DNA of 64,000 nucleotides from Agelas oroides (GCA_949130485.1 OX422198.1:2235262-2299261); one strand, 5' to 3'. Counted from the stretch's first letter, positions 22,452 to 35,604 are shown. Made by a program: numbers and translations. Notes: generated by a model from the sequence alone, not told the origin.

Positions 22452-22899
22452 ATAGAACACAGGAGACGTGATAATACCACGAAGGACTTATGTGCATGGA
22501 GTGCAGTACTTGTCGACCATGCAAGAGAGCCTTGACACACTACCTAGCTGAAGACATGCTGTACATGTTGTGCCATCATCACTGCATGGTACCCAATTAT
22601 TTACCACCAATGTAGGCTGCACAGCATTCACAGTGTCTTCTAATACACTTGTCTACCCTGAACCAACTCTCAGATCTAATGCTGATGAAGTGTCTGGCTA
22701 CGCTGTGTGAACTCTCAAGGTCGATGAAAGCTTATTTTTTCTCCTGACACAGATGTTTATCATCTTGGCTTGACTATTGCACAACTCATCCCTCAAAGTG
22801 AAATATTGCTGCAGCTGAGCAAAAGTTTAGTGGAGAATGCCAAATTCATGCCCTGCTGCAAGCCTTGCCCGGAGACAATGCTTTGGGTGTAATTCCAGG

Positions 22900-25800
22900 A
22901 CAGTGGCGAGCCGTCACTCTCTCCTGATGTTGAAATTTTACCTGCCACAGATAAGTCTGACGATGGGCTGTCATCTGTCTCAACAGAGACACTCAGTACA
23001 CTACTTGTGACAGACAAATCTGATGAGGAGCTGCCATCACTCTCCTTAAATACACACAGTACCTTACATGTCACTGACAACTCCAATGAGGTTAGTTCAC
23101 TGTCTCCCGATATTGAACACTTACCTCATAACATGTCTTCACATGTATCCCCCTCACCTCTACCATTTTTGCCTATCATCCCTACTCTGGACCTTGGCAC
23201 CCATCCACAAATCTCAAGGAAAACATCAAAAAACATGCATGCATACATCCCACAGCTGGAAGAACAAGACCAGTTGGGTAATCTTCAGTTCGACCTGTTT
23301 TAAGTACAGTTTGCTAAAGAACCTGATTGAGAATAACAACATTCCGCTGTCATTCACAATCCAACAATACTTCAGAAGGCGGCATTGCGGAAGAACCATC
23401 AAAAATTGTCTATCTAGATGTTTTGAATGAGCCAGCAGACTCCATGATCACCATGTACAATGTCTTAGGCAGCCTCAAGGACCACAAGTCCATTTTTGAC
23501 ACATCAGGTAGCCTGCTAGTGGTTGGAGATGCAAAGACGTACTTCCACATAACATCGCTTGCAAGCACCTACCCTGAGGAAATACAAGAACTTTGTGCCT
23601 TTCCCAGGAGACTGGCATATCCTGAAGAACCAGCCTGTCCTCATGAAGGTATTTTATGAAGCTGGAATTAAACAGATAGCTGAGGCAACTGGTTATTGTG
23701 GAGAAACATTAATGAGCCTTGCCAACTGTTCAAATTTCAAACGCACAAATACCTTCTTGTTACAACCACATGAAGCATTTCTATGTGAAATTATCACCTT
23801 TATGAAATCTGAATGTGAACCAGCCCTCACTGGAATAACAAATCAAGTTGTACTCATTCTTGAGCAATGTACCAACAAGGAACTTGCGTCAGAGAGAACC
23901 ATCTGTGAAAGCTTCAAGGAAATCAACATCTTGCTGTCTTCACCTCCAGTGAGACAAGTTTACAAGCATTTCCTCCGCTTTATTGAATCCAGGTGCTCAA
24001 ATGATAATATGTGGCTGCTTTGGGTCAGATTTACTATGATTGACTGCATGGCCTACATTGCTCTATTTCTAGCCATACGAAGCAGGAACTGGCCATTACG
24101 AATGATGGGCATCAAACTGATGGGCCCCTCTTTAGTGTTTTTGATAGGCCCACTTACCGGAAGCTAGTACCACACCACCTATACACACTGTCACAGATGC
24201 CAAAGGAAACGGTTGATGCCTTAGCTGACGGATCTTTTGCAGTGGCACTTTCAGAAAGGCGAATGCACAGTGTAGCTCTGGACGAGGCACATAAAACCAA
24301 GATCAATAAAGCATGCAAGCAAGCTATCGTGCATCCAACAAACACAAACATGCACAGACTGTCAAATTTTCTCGCATTTTGCAACAACCTTCAATCAAAC
24401 TTGGTGAAAGAGCTGTTTCCAGAATGAGAAGCTACTAACCCATACAAAATCACATCACCTTCCTCCAAAATAATCTTAAGAGTTGAAGAAAACATCACAC
24501 AAATGCGAGCAAAAATTTCGAAGTCAGAGCTTTTTCATCCACATTCAAAACGCCTAAATGTCAAAAATTTCAAGGGAACAACTACCAAATACCCAGAAGT
24601 GGAAGACAGCAATGGAATGCACAAAGTCAACTGGCCATGCACCTTGCATTTGAGATGCTGCAGCAAATCTCCAAACACCTGCTACCAAATCAGCGCTTCA
24701 TCACTGCAGGAACATTTGAGGAAGATCTTCGTGACAAAGCCCTCTGTGTGGGCAACGGTGCAAGTGAAGCACGTTTTACCACACCTGACATGCTCCGCTG
24801 AAGAAGCTGACATGAGAATCTGGTTGCATTGTACCCACTCGATTGGCACTAAAAAGCTTGTGTTCTCACCAGACACGGATGTATTCCACATTGGAATGCT
24901 TTTTCTTAGACACACAAGGTTGAGTGAATGTGAAATCATTGTATAACTCCATCCACTTGGTGCAAAGCAAAGAAAGTTTTTCAACCTATCAAACATGCCT
25001 GTGTGTCTACAAAACAACCCCGACCTTACAAGTGTCTCTACCGAAGACGTACTGCAAATCATTCAAACCTTATACATTGTCACTGGATGTGAATATGTGT
25101 CATTCTTCAAAGGTATTGGAAAACAAACATCTATGAAAACATTCACTCGTTTTGCAGAGTTTATAACTGGGGGTAATTAACTTGCCAGGATCACTGGCAA
25201 ACACAGACCCTGAACTTCGTGACACCACTTTTTTTAGACTTGTTGGAGTAACTTACTTTCAAAAGCACTCAACCTGCTTTACACACACATCTCCAGAAGC
25301 ATACTACCATTCCTTTGATCTGCAGGGCAAACCAAGTGAAGAGCAGCATGTAGAATGGCTAGATGGCATAAGAGAATCCATCTGGATTCATATCAGTGAG
25401 CCAAGTCATTTCATGCCTTCTAATAAAGCATTAAGACTACACTGGTACAGGTCTCTGTGGGTGGTGAACATGTGGCAGCAAGCTAGTTTGTCTCAGATTA
25501 CTCTACTACCCATGCATCAATATGGATGGAAAGCAAATGGTGACTACATCTGGGAGACTGAGTACAGGATTCAACACGTGCAAGGTCGTGTACGTTTCCT
25601 CACTAGTGGATGTGGATGCACCACCTCAGGATGCAAAACGAGATGTGTGGTTGCAACAGAAAGCACCAATAATGTGGGCCAGGTAGGTAACAGAAATAAT
25701 TCTTTTCCTTTCAATTGGCATCAGTTGTTTTATGTTGTAGGGTGCAGATGTGTGAAAACCGGTTGTGAGAACATCCACAACACAGAGAACCATTGCAAAA

Positions 25801-25905
25801 GTACATACTCATGCATGTACGTGTATATCACAGATTTGCTTACTGAAATGATCAAGTGCTTTACCTTACTGTGTTACATTGTCCATTCAAACAGAATGTA
25901 GAGGT
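22900..25905 (+). pseudogene. Decayed transposon-like coding repeat, copy B
   Basis: Same family as copy A, offset. A Ser/Asp-rich linker (23007 onward) leads to VVGDAKTYFHITSL (23520), NFVPFPGDWHILKNQPVLMK (23590), a conserved block to 24167, then EEADMRIWLHCTHSIGTKKL and SPDTDVFHIGM (24797-24905, a DTD-containing nuclease-like motif). The end at 25182-25900 has QYGWKANGDYIWETEYRIQH and a Cys-rich tail GCGCTTSGCKTRC..GCRC, like CXC/tesmin-type modules. The longest open piece is 239 aa but it is cut from its N-terminus by stops. Copies A and B overlap in the GDAKTY-DTDV region, so two separate insertions or a tandem duplication must be assumed. Confidence 0.65.
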
Positions 25906-28900
25906 GCAATTGCTGAAAAAGACACCCAGGCAGGATCTACATGTATTAGAGAAGGTTGGCATATAGTTGTGTAAAATGATCCAATTACTCACATGCACAA
26001 ATTGTATGTGCATGTGAATTTTAATGCCATACTCACATGTTGCAAAGCATCTTCAGGAAGGAATGAACACCTAATAGTTAAGTATCCCGAAAGAGCGTCC
26101 ATGGGCGAACACCTTACATGTTTTTCTGCATGTAACCACGAAAGAGCACCCATGCTATGTTTATGACAACTCGATGCCCTCGAAGCAAATAATTGGACAA
26201 ACAACAAAGTAAAACAGAAACACTATCAGCTTCTAAGTTGAGTCCTGATGGCACACAACACTGTGAACAGCACCATGTCACCGTGAGCACGGTGTATAGC
26301 TCGCAGCAAACTGCTTTTGCTATGTCTGTCTACGAAAAGATGCATTGTAGTAAATGTTGTTGAAGTATTACACAGTTTCTTACCTAAGATATGCATAGTG
26401 CTTGAGAATGTGCTTTTCAAACTGCACTCCTGGGAGGATTCTCATTCAATTAAACTCGACCCTATATAGGTAATTGGGTCAAAATAAGGGGGTTGGCACT
26501 CTTTTGTGAGTGGCCGCTCTTTTACGAGACTACGGTAAATATATAGCTACAAGTGCATTCCAAGTAAACAGCACATTTGCTATGTTTACCAACCAAATAC
26601 ATGTATGCCAAATACTTTGGATGAATACATCTGCAACTCTTTCCACAAATAAACCCCCCCCCCCCCCCCCCGCAATTAGCAATAAATGTGTAAGCACAAT
26701 GTGCCTTAAACACATTGGAGTATGGTATGCCAATTAAACAACTAAGTTAACCCTTTGTTGACATTCAAACAGATCTTGAACTGGACGAACTTATGAATGG
26801 TGTGTTTGGCACATACTCATGAAGACATGCACGTAAAGGCTACATGTAACAATCATCAGATGGCATTTTTATCAAAACATGGGTGTCACTAATCACTGGA
26901 CTGAAGTGGACTGAAGTGGAGTGGACTGGAGTGGACTAGACTTAGAAAAACGTCATAAGTTAATAAACCACCAGAAACAAAATTAAGCAGTCACAAAAGC
27001 AAACATGATGGAACACTGGGTTTATAATAAATCCCTTTCCTGTTATATGAACGGGAGTCTGATGATTTGAATGTACTTGTTACATGTAGCCCAACAGTAG
27101 TCTCACTGGTCTGGCTAAGCGAGACTAAACCAACAGCTCTCCTAGCCTTGTTCCCAAGCCCCGCCCACCTTTCAATCGCTTGCAGTACGTGTGTATGGAG
27201 GCCTGGAGGGAGGCTACGTGTGCAATTGTGCAAGATTGGTTATACGCATGCCAAGGGCTTGCACGGATGCTCTCACTATTGTACTCTACTCGCTCGGTCA
27301 ATGGTCAGAGTACACAGGTCATCCCGAGAGTCACTTACTAAAAACAGTGTTTACTCAGTCAGTTACAGGATGCAAGTTCAGGGTGGGAGAAAGGATTTAT
27401 ACAGCATCCCATAAGCCCAATATCAGCGATTGAGTTTAACCATGATGTTTTCCCAACAGCTACAAACTTCACAAGTACTAAGTCACTAGCGAACAATGCA
27501 TATACACATAAGTGGAAGGCATTATGTGTGTACACCAACTGAAAGGGATCAGGAAGGCAGCAGGCTGAGAGCAAGCATGTAGATCCATGTCAAAACAAGT
27601 GTCTACACTTGGGTCACTGTCATCAACCAACCTTACACACACATCGCTCACGACTCAGTACTTGCAAAATTCGTAGCTGTTGGCAAAACATCTAGACAAA
27701 CTTTACTTTTCAATTGTTGGCTGTACTGGCCGCATATTGCGTAGGAATGTTGACATCATTACGAAACAGAGTTCTCATTACGTAATAAATGAAAGGCACT
27801 GAAGTGCCAAACCCTCGACGCAGCAGTGCATGTGATTGTACTTGTGTGTAATCGACCACTGTCTTGTGACTCTCTCATGCTTTCCATGCGCATTGTTTTG
27901 TTCCTACCTATGCAAAGTTTGCTCACAAGTTTCTGACGCTCTTTCACAGACCTTGAGGGTTAATGAGTCCACCATTTCCGCTCCGTGACATAGTAATCGT
28001 ACCAGCCCTTCTATCCACAGCTATGAGATAAAATCTGGGAGTGAGGCTAATTTGCTTGTACAACTGGTACCCACTGTTTGTGAATATGTGAGTAATCCAT
28101 AATTTCGTATTGTACAACAATAATATAGTCTGTTACACTAACCTTCATGAGTCAGTCGATATCTCCCATCTGAAAGATGCCTACTACCAAGTACGCTTAA
28201 AAACGAGGAAGCACTCACTTCTTCACTTCACAGTCGCATAAATTCTTTAGTCATTTGTTAGTAGCCGAAACATGAGGGCGCATCAATGATGCGATTATTT
28301 GTTTTGAAGTTGAGCGATTGCCTCGATCAAGCTGATGTAGATTGTTATTGTCAAAGCAAAGGCAGTTAAGACTCTAAAACTACTCAAACATGTCTCATGA
28401 CCCTCCAATGTAACTCAAATTGGCTATAATTACAACGGAGTAGTTGCACATAACCATGGGAATTTCACACATGCACAGACAGTGGAAACTGGCTTGTGCA
28501 TTAACTTGATATAACACCCTTGTAAACTATTTTTCCACACTGCAGGATCAACCTTGATGTACGGAACAACCACAGGAAATAATCAACGCTTCGTTCATAT
28601 ATCAGGCTGTTTATATTTGCACACATACATTGCCCTACACCACACACACACACAAACAGCAGCCATTTTAAATTATGTACCATGCCAACACATTTGGGGC
28701 GGAACTCTCGTTCGTGCACTAAGTTTATTTCATCCCAATGAACCCCCCAATGTATTCCCAATACCTGTCGATGTCAGCAGTTGTTGTATCTTTTCTGTTA
28801 GAGTCTCCTGCGCGTAATGAGAACTCTTCAAGTGGATTACCCACGGGCAATTTTAACGTCAAAAGTCAGCTGTCATCCAACAAGTTGTGACAATCCTCTT

Positions 28901-29296
28901 TGCAACTTCGACATCATCAAGTAGTTTTTCCTTGAAGAGTTTTAGTCGTTAATACTGTAGCCAAATAGTACCTATTTACTCGATATGAAGTGCAAATAAG
29001 AACTCCAGCGGACTGAACTGCTCCACGTGTCACAGATAGCCGCAATCTTGTTGCATTTTAGGTCATTACGTCATTTCCGCTCTGCAATTAAAATTCGCAA
29101 TTTTTGACCGTCAGCGGAACGTCTGCATTGTTTCGACGCCAGAAGGAGCGATGATGTCTCTGAGCAGACACTGAGCAGCCAGGAGTACCTCTCATGTATA
29201 CGCCCACACGTACGCACTAATGCTCGATTTGTTGTAGTCGTGGTCACTGAGGCAAACGGCCAAATTTATGACTAGGTAACTTTTATTAGGGAAAGT
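25906..29296. other. Gene-poor stretch
   Basis: No exon or protein-like ORF seen. It holds a lone GGACTGAAGTGGACTG repeat block (26888-26942), a CCTTGTTCCCAAGCC fragment (27150) shared with the 7.6/30.3-kb and 55.7-kb repeats, and the poly-C tract. Confidence 0.5.
26653..26672. repeat. Poly-C tract
   Basis: About 20 consecutive C. The exact length is likely to be unreliable in any assembly. Confidence 0.9.
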
Positions 29297-29873
29297 ATTA
29301 TGCGGGGTATCAATGTAATGGCCCACTACTCCCACGTCAGGCGTGACAGGGGCAATGGAAGGGGATTAACCTAGCACTGCCTCCCAGAGGGGTGGGGATA
29401 GTGGAGGAAGTTGATATTTTCCGAGCTTGTACTTCAACCTACATTTGGAAATAGAGTATGCGCATGTGCCGGGCATGGCAGCACACCAGCTATGGTGTCA
29501 TTTATCACAGGTATAAATTCTGAAGAGATGCGCAGAGTATCTTGAGAAGTTTGAAGACAACTGATACTACAAATATGGGACGAAGATTGGGGACAGCACC
29601 TCAGTCGTTTGCATGTTGTACATGCAGCTAGTAACGGGAAAGTTTTGTGTTGTGTTCATCCGTGGCGTATATGAAGTATTAAGATGGCCGAGTTGTGGTA
29701 GCAGTCCTTTCCACAGGGGATGACGTGCGTCCATAGTGGAGCATGGAAGGGAAATTGACACAGAGGATGTGCCCGAGGGTGTAGTTAATAGACAAATATC
29801 CAGGTCAAATCCCCAACTGTGCCCATGCACCTAGCCCAACCTGGGAGTAGTGGGGTATTACATTGATACCCAC
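29297..29873. mobile_element. Foldback element
   Basis: GGGGTATCAATGTAATGGCC near 29297 is mirrored by GGGTATTACATTGATACCC ending near 29873, and both are followed inwards by CACTACTCCCA or its complement. Imperfect TIRs of about 30 bp; no coding content recognised. Confidence 0.65.
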
Positions 29874-30267
29874 ATAAAGCTGTAGGCAAGGGAAGGGCTG
29901 AATAGCTAGTATTATACTCCATGGGTACCGAACATCTGGACAAACTATACCTGTCACGCGTATACAGTGCCCGCAGCAAACTAGAGCTGAGGAGAGGAAT
30001 AGGAAAGGTCACATAAAACCTATATGTGTGTGTTTGCATCTCGTTTTATTTATGTTATCAGTTTTGTTTTTTTTTCCGTTTTTTTTTGTTGTTGTTGTCT
30101 CACAGGGAGCATTCACATTGGTTTTTGTAAGTAGGTTGTGGATCCATCCTGCAAAGTGTAGCCTCGTTCCCAGGCCTTCCCCGTCTATTGGGAGTTCCAA
30201 TACTGGAGGTGATCAAACCCTGGATGTGGGTAAGCCCTAGGAATGTATTGTACTTTGACCTGTAGAT

Positions 30268-31182
30268 TGTTACCCCTTGTGCGCAAGCGCGAAGAGGTTA
30301 TACAATCGGTTTTGTCCGTCTGTCAGTCAATCTGTCAGTCTGTCTGTCCGGTGAAAAATTTTGAAATCAGCACATTTACTAGGTTAAAGAATTGCTTTGC
30401 GCGGCAATGACATGGCGATCTAAAAAAAAAAGATGTATGTGTACGTGATAGAGACCAAAGCAGTTCATTCCTCTGCATTTCCAGCTCTTTTCTATTTAAC
30501 ATTGCTATTGTCCACCATTTTGATACGGTCAACCACTTGGATACGGGCATATGCTGGCTCCAAGCACGTGTTCGCGTTTACCAGCCTCCTTGTTCCCAGG
30601 ATTGTGAAAAGCTGGGCAGGGCCTGGGAATGAGGCAACGCATTCATCTAGGTGCACAGGTGAGTGAAATATGGCGTGTTATTAGTGTCAAGAAACCCGAA
30701 CGCTGCTACGCAGGCTTAATGGGGTCGGTCAGTTGCTTCATAAGGTCGATCATTTACTTTATGAGGTCGGTCAGTTACTCCGTGAAGTTCATTTGCTGAC
30801 AGCCGTCAGGTAGTCTCGCACGAAAAGCGGGAGAGAGTCTGGTGACACTCCCATATTGAATTGGTGCTAATAGGCCCAGGAATTTCTAGGGGCGATAATT
30901 GACCATAAGCAGGTTACAGTTTGAGAGTCTGGCTTCAATGTCACTTCCATGACTTCCTTTTCAATAGCACACTTGTTGGCACCTACTTAATTACCAACTG
31001 ACTTGCTGACAGTGCAACACCAACTCAATATGCCAGTGTCACCAGACTCTCTCCCACTTTTCATGTGAGAATCTGGCTCTGGGAGACTAGCCATCAGGGG
31101 GTGTGGCAGGCGGGCACAACTTCAGTTGGAAAGTATAGAAACTCTTTGATCTTCCATCCCTACAACCAGCTTTAATATTACT
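30268..31182 (+). mobile_element. Interspersed repeat, + copy, with a nested foldback
   Basis: Counterpart of 7624-8358. It contains an extra 30806-31075 segment whose ends (GGGAGAGAGTCTGGTGACAC and its complement GTGTCACCAGACTCTCTCCC) are inverted, so a smaller foldback has inserted into it; the 7624 copy lacks that segment. Confidence 0.78.
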
Positions 31183-31200
31183 AGAGAATGCAATGCATTG

Positions 31201-31765
31201 TGGGGCGAGCCTGAGCGAGTGATTGAAGTCTGTTGTAGGCTTTCTTCAGCTGTTGAAGACGGTGCTCTTTCTTTGAGTTTGCGAAGAACGTGGCCATTTA
31301 TAGGCCAGGACTCGGTAATAGGAGTGAGGATTGAAGTGTATGCGAACTGTGAACTATATAATAGTTAGATTTGGAGGCCATGGCTACTAAGGGCCCTGAG
31401 GCCGACGAATCTAACTTATTTAGAGCATGGCACATGCAACAGCTATAAAAAGGACGCAAATCACAACTGTGAACAGCAAAACAACGATGGATTTTGGCAA
31501 CCTGTTCACTGATTGGGAGTCCAAATTGTGCGACAACAGTAGTACAGTCGAATGCAGAACGCGACAGAACTCGTCAGAAGCTGCACACAGCTGCCCGTCT
31601 GAGCGACACCATAAATATTATCTATGGCGACACAATTCGATTTTAGCTCCTCCCAAATACCACATCCACTTGGTTGGCGCATGCGCATGATGCCCTGCAG
31701 ACATGTACACACCCTTACACGAAATCACCATAATACTACTGTGGGGCTCGCTCAGGCTCGCCCCA
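31201..31765. mobile_element. TIR element, TGGGGCGAGCCTGAGCGAG ends, copy A
   Basis: Left TIR 31201-31219 and right TIR 31747-31765 are exact complements over 19 bp. 565 bp. The interior has no ORF that I recognise. Same termini at 33489-34650 and 37619-38291. Confidence 0.85.
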
Positions 31766-32333
31766 ATAATGTAGATACCCAATGTAATATGATGTACACT
31801 GCATACCACGAAGTTCAATCTGCAATAGTTATGGGCATGCATGGGTAACAAACAGTTCAGTTTGCTGAAATTGTATGGGGTATGTCTTCTCTGAAGACCT
31901 CTAGTTTCTGTGGGGTTGGGTAGGGTAGAGGGGTCGGGACATTCCCAAGGTGGGCCTGTTCGGAAAAAGCGTCAGGAGCATCTCTCCACCTCACATCCTA
32001 TGCTTGGCTACGCCTTGCACTTTGCACTCTGCCCCTACGTCCTGAAATAGTATCCCCTAGTCCAACTACTTTGAAGTATTTGCACCCCTAGTCCAATTAC
32101 TCCTGGGTGCTGAAGTATTGTGGACCCCCTCTGAAAAAGTGGACCCCCATGAGGTCCAACTACTTCGAAGTATTTGGTCCCCAGTCCAACTGAAGTATTT
32201 GAACCCCCAGTGCTCTAAGCAGTAACTCCAGTAGTCTGGTAGAGGTCTCTCTCCTTCCATTGTTTTCGGTCTTCCGTTTGCATTTTGTGACTCTACCCCT
32301 GGGAGACTCATTTGTATTCTCACCTTAGATTAA

Positions 32334-32840
32334 CCCTTTACCAACCGATGACGCCATATGGCGTCGTCAGATTTTGGCCGCATGTTATCAGTTGGCGCAA
32401 TCTGTTTTGAAGATAGGCTCTGCGCTAGCAGAAAGGGTGGGACAGGGGGAGGTGGGTGGGTGCACCGCTCTGGCTGACAGTGCATGGCGGCGGTTGCAGC
32501 TGCCTGTAGAAAAGCCTTGGTCAATGCCGGGTGGGCCATTTGTCTGCTTTCTTGCACAAACGGGCGTAGAAAACGCTCCTTTCACCTTGTAGGGACTCCA
32601 TTTCTGGCATTTTAGGCAGCTTTTAGTCCGGAGGAGCGTTCTCTGGTTGGAGGGCCCTGACTATTGAACGTTCGCTAATGAGTGGGTGTGTCCAAGGTCA
32701 TGAACCTACAGAGAATGTGTCAATGAAGTTTTGAGTCAAGTTTCCAGTGCTAGCTCCAAGCGGAAGTGAAAATACGGACCATGGAAGGTATCCATAGCCT
32801 AATAAACACTTCCAGTAAATAGCCTACGGTTGTTAAAGAG
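32334..32840. mobile_element. TTAA-flanked MITE (piggyBac-like), intergenic copy
   Basis: Closely similar along its whole length to 11035-11544; TTAA at 32330-32333 and 32841-32844. It has inserted into a short repeat region of GTCCAA.TACTTC units (32040-32330 and 32905-32945), which resumes after it. Confidence 0.88.
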
Positions 32841-33488
32841 TTAACAGACTTTGTCCCAGAAAGACAGCGAACTGACAAACCAACATGTTGTGCAAGTGCT
32901 TTTAGGGGGGTCCAAATACTTCAAAGGGGGTCCAAATACTACCGTAAATTTGTACCGGAGTTCCAGTGGTAGGTGTAACAACTCAAGGTTTGCAAGAACA
33001 AAATCTATCTTGGTACAATGAAGTGCACGTATTTATATGCAGTAATCTAGAAATGTTTGTAATGAGCTAACCATATCCTTTACACGAACACATTAGCCAT
33101 AGAAGGGAATCTTTAGATCTATGCAAAACTGTAGTATAAAAGTAAACAGTACAAGGTGCTACAACCAATACAAAACCATAAATGTACTTGTAGTCAATGC
33201 TTAAAATTGTAATATTTTCCAGTTGTCCTACATAGGCTATGGTTAAGTAGTTGCTAAAAGGATGGAATATAACATCCTTATACAAATCAAGTTCAGTCTA
33301 GTCTTGGAGCTTCATGTTAGGATAGCTACTTTGCCCACCATAAAATTCTGCATGACTTGAAATAAAGCATTTCACTTGTCCCTGTCACTTGCATGGTTCT
33401 CAGCTTTAGCTTAATTGAACTGTAGATACTTCACTGTATAACAGCTGCTTCCAACTGTGGTATCAAGTTCTGCTTTCACATGTTTTAT

Positions 33489-34650
33489 TGGGGCGAGCCT
33501 GAGTGAGCATCACAGTAGGGAGTTTAACGGGGATTTTTGTAACCGGCCGTGTAACCGTACATATGTACGTCGTTCCGTAAATGCAAGTTGACTCTTTTAA
33601 CCCGAAACATTGCGCACGCCGAAATTCAAGTGCGGACGGAATATTAAAATGAACACTTGGTCAAAGTATTACTAATACTCTACCATACTCTAGTCTACAA
33701 ATGGTCTAGAGCCCTACTTCTGTCAGAGTTTTACCTTCATCGTTTCAGGCTACAAGTGTTTTGTTACCCATGGATACTCAGAGCAGTTCTAGAAGAGCTT
33801 TCAAGCTAAGCGCAGGAACAAGAAGTCGCTGAAGATTGGAGACGGCCCAGAAACGAGAGAGACAGATCTCGACGTGCTGCCGCTGAGAGACTTCAGAACA
33901 AAGGATCGAGAAAGCGAAGGGAGAGAGGTCGTGCTAGGCACGCTGCTCAAACTGCTAGTGAAAGACAAGCTACTTCACAGTGGAAAAGTACCCGTGAACG
34001 CGGAGCTGAGTCCCCTGAGGAGAGAGAAACGAGGAACGGAAGTTCAGCGACACGGCACTTTGAACGAGGCGATGAAGCTGTGACGGAATAACCTTCAATT
34101 TCTACACAAGAGTGCCACACATATATTTCCCCATCCATTCATTCATACATGTCCTTTAATTGCCCAAGAGAGACTGGATTCAATGATACTTAAAGTACAC
34201 CATGTAACAAGAAAGCTCCTGATTTGAGTAAACCCTTGCTTCCACCCCACACTGGTTACTATTTTATCACACTTTACATATGGATATTGCCATCTCCATG
34301 TACCCTGTTAAAGGTTAAGTTGGTACAACAACATCAAAACGTAAACCTGGGAACGAAGCCAAACAGTGAGTAGTCCTTCAGCACGTGCGCAAAGGCAGTA
34401 TCATCAAAATTCATATCCAATTTCCAGGTGCATGTTGGGGCTGCTACCAATTACAGTGTCGTCCCCTGGGGTGGGGCTACTTCAATCCAATGTAGTTTTC
34501 TAGACAGGAGCTGCTAACAAACATAGCCGATTTATGATGAAAGGTTTCAGACTGAGCATTGCACAACAACACTTTCAGAGTTGTGATTTAATGTGTACTA
34601 TACTATTATCCATCCATGTGGTATTCTACTGCTTGCTCAGGCTCGCCCCA
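33489..34650. mobile_element. TIR element, TGGGGCGAGCCTGAG ends, copy B
   Basis: TTGGGGCGAGCCTGAGTGAG at the left, GCTTGCTCAGGCTCGCCCCA at the right. 1.16 kb. It contains the Arg-rich remnant at 33810-34091. Confidence 0.8.
33810..34091 (+). pseudogene. Arg-rich STPR-like repeat protein remnant
   Basis: Open frame without ATG, ending TAA at 34091. It contains RNERDRSRRAAAERL, ERGRARHAAQTASERQATSQ and TRERGAESPEERETRNG. The roughly 23-residue spacing of R..RAA.T..ER blocks resembles the STPR (23-residue peptide repeat) DNA-binding domain, which in many animals occurs on mobile elements. An ATG at 33770 lies in another frame, so the start is broken. Located inside TIR element copy B. Confidence 0.5.
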
Positions 34651-34685
34651 AGATGCCTTGCATCTACACTAGTTTGTATAATGGT

Positions 34686-35007
34686 TACTGGCGGCAGGAG
34701 CTTATGAGCGTCAAACTCCCATACATTAGTTGGTCCCATCGAATTTGGCGCCTCCAAAATGCGCCTTATAAGGTAACTGCATGTTTGCACCTACTTCATT
34801 AAGAAGCCAACCAGGTTACTATTGTAACAGCGGGGCGGGCTCTTGAGAATCCATGGTAGTCGTGGTAGTGACCTCAAAGCTTGTTAACACGAGTGAGTTA
34901 AAATCCATAAAATCCATATAAGGCGCTTTTTGAAGTGTGATTCGATACAGGATGGGTACCCTAGTCCAACACTCCTCCGCGTGGCGGTTCATAAGCTCCT
35001 GCTGGCG
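34686..35007. mobile_element. Foldback element upstream of receptor copy 2
   Basis: Arms 34686-34772 and 34916-35007 (CTGGCGGCAGGAGCTTATGA and the complementary TCATAAGCTCCTGCTGGCGG) are inverted over about 90 bp. It ends about 600 bp before the first mapped exon of copy 2 and may sit near its promoter. Confidence 0.75.
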
Positions 35008-35604
35008 GGTTACTGTGTGCCTTTTTCTTCTGTGTTTTGCTGTGTTGTACAGATAGCGCAGTGTATTTAGCAAGGCAGCATGTTAAAAAATCGGACTTGC
35101 AGTATTGAAGATTCTATGCTCCGAAGCACATTTCTTACGCCTAAATTGTTACCGATATTACTAAAAGTATACGTGAAGTGCAAATACCTTTATGTGCCGA
35201 CCTAGTAAATGCCATGTAGTAGTTCAAGACAAATTGCAGGATTGAACTCTTCACGTCGCTGAATAATTTGGGTTCGAGCGGTGCAGCTAATTGCTGGTTC
35301 GAACGCATTAGGGCATTTTTAAACAGAAGCTTTTTGTGTCTCTGAATAATACATCTCTTTCATGTGCTGTTGGACTGTAACTTGTTTGAGATAAATGTCA
35401 GTTACGGTTTTGCAGATTATATTAGAGCAACAAATTTACTATGCCAACAGCCTCCCGCGTAGTTGATCATAACCTTAATAGTCATTTGTTCTACCCACTG
35501 TAAGTGATGCTTGGAGGTAGCTAAGTAGATTTTGTCTCAGGAGAAGGAATACTGTAGGTTTGAAGTGTCTCTGGATCACAAACAATTCTTGTTTGTCTTG
35601 TAGA
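35008..35604 (+). other. Upstream region of receptor copy 2
   Basis: No ORF that I trust. Ends in the pyrimidine-rich acceptor TTGTTTGTCTTGTAG at 35604. An upstream non-coding exon and the promoter should lie here or further left; no clear TATA element was identified. Confidence 0.4.

Larger units (their letters stand above)
18772..22870 (+). pseudogene. Decayed transposon-like coding repeat, copy A
   Basis: Successive frame segments keep protein-like order: a Cys-rich start near 18778 (GQCSPCCLCK, later CCIKSCKHLAYRK), a middle part near 20225 (ASLDNRLATHVVQLQWILKG), the GVGDTKTYDLLQSLCVEYG and LKWLLPF core near 20940-21030, and PDTDVYHLGLTIAQL near 22740. I recognise this as a large repetitive protein family of sponge and cnidarian genomes with a GDAKTY..PFPGDWH core, but know no name for it. 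Many stops and frameshifts; a MITE (19273-19517), a hairpin (21181-21220) and a 77-bp tandem duplication (22297-22451) add damage. Not functional. Confidence 0.65.

Noticed and set aside
34819..35073. 84-aa minus-strand ORF upstream of receptor copy 2
   Set aside because: Largely inside the right arm of the 34686-35007 foldback element; no independent support.
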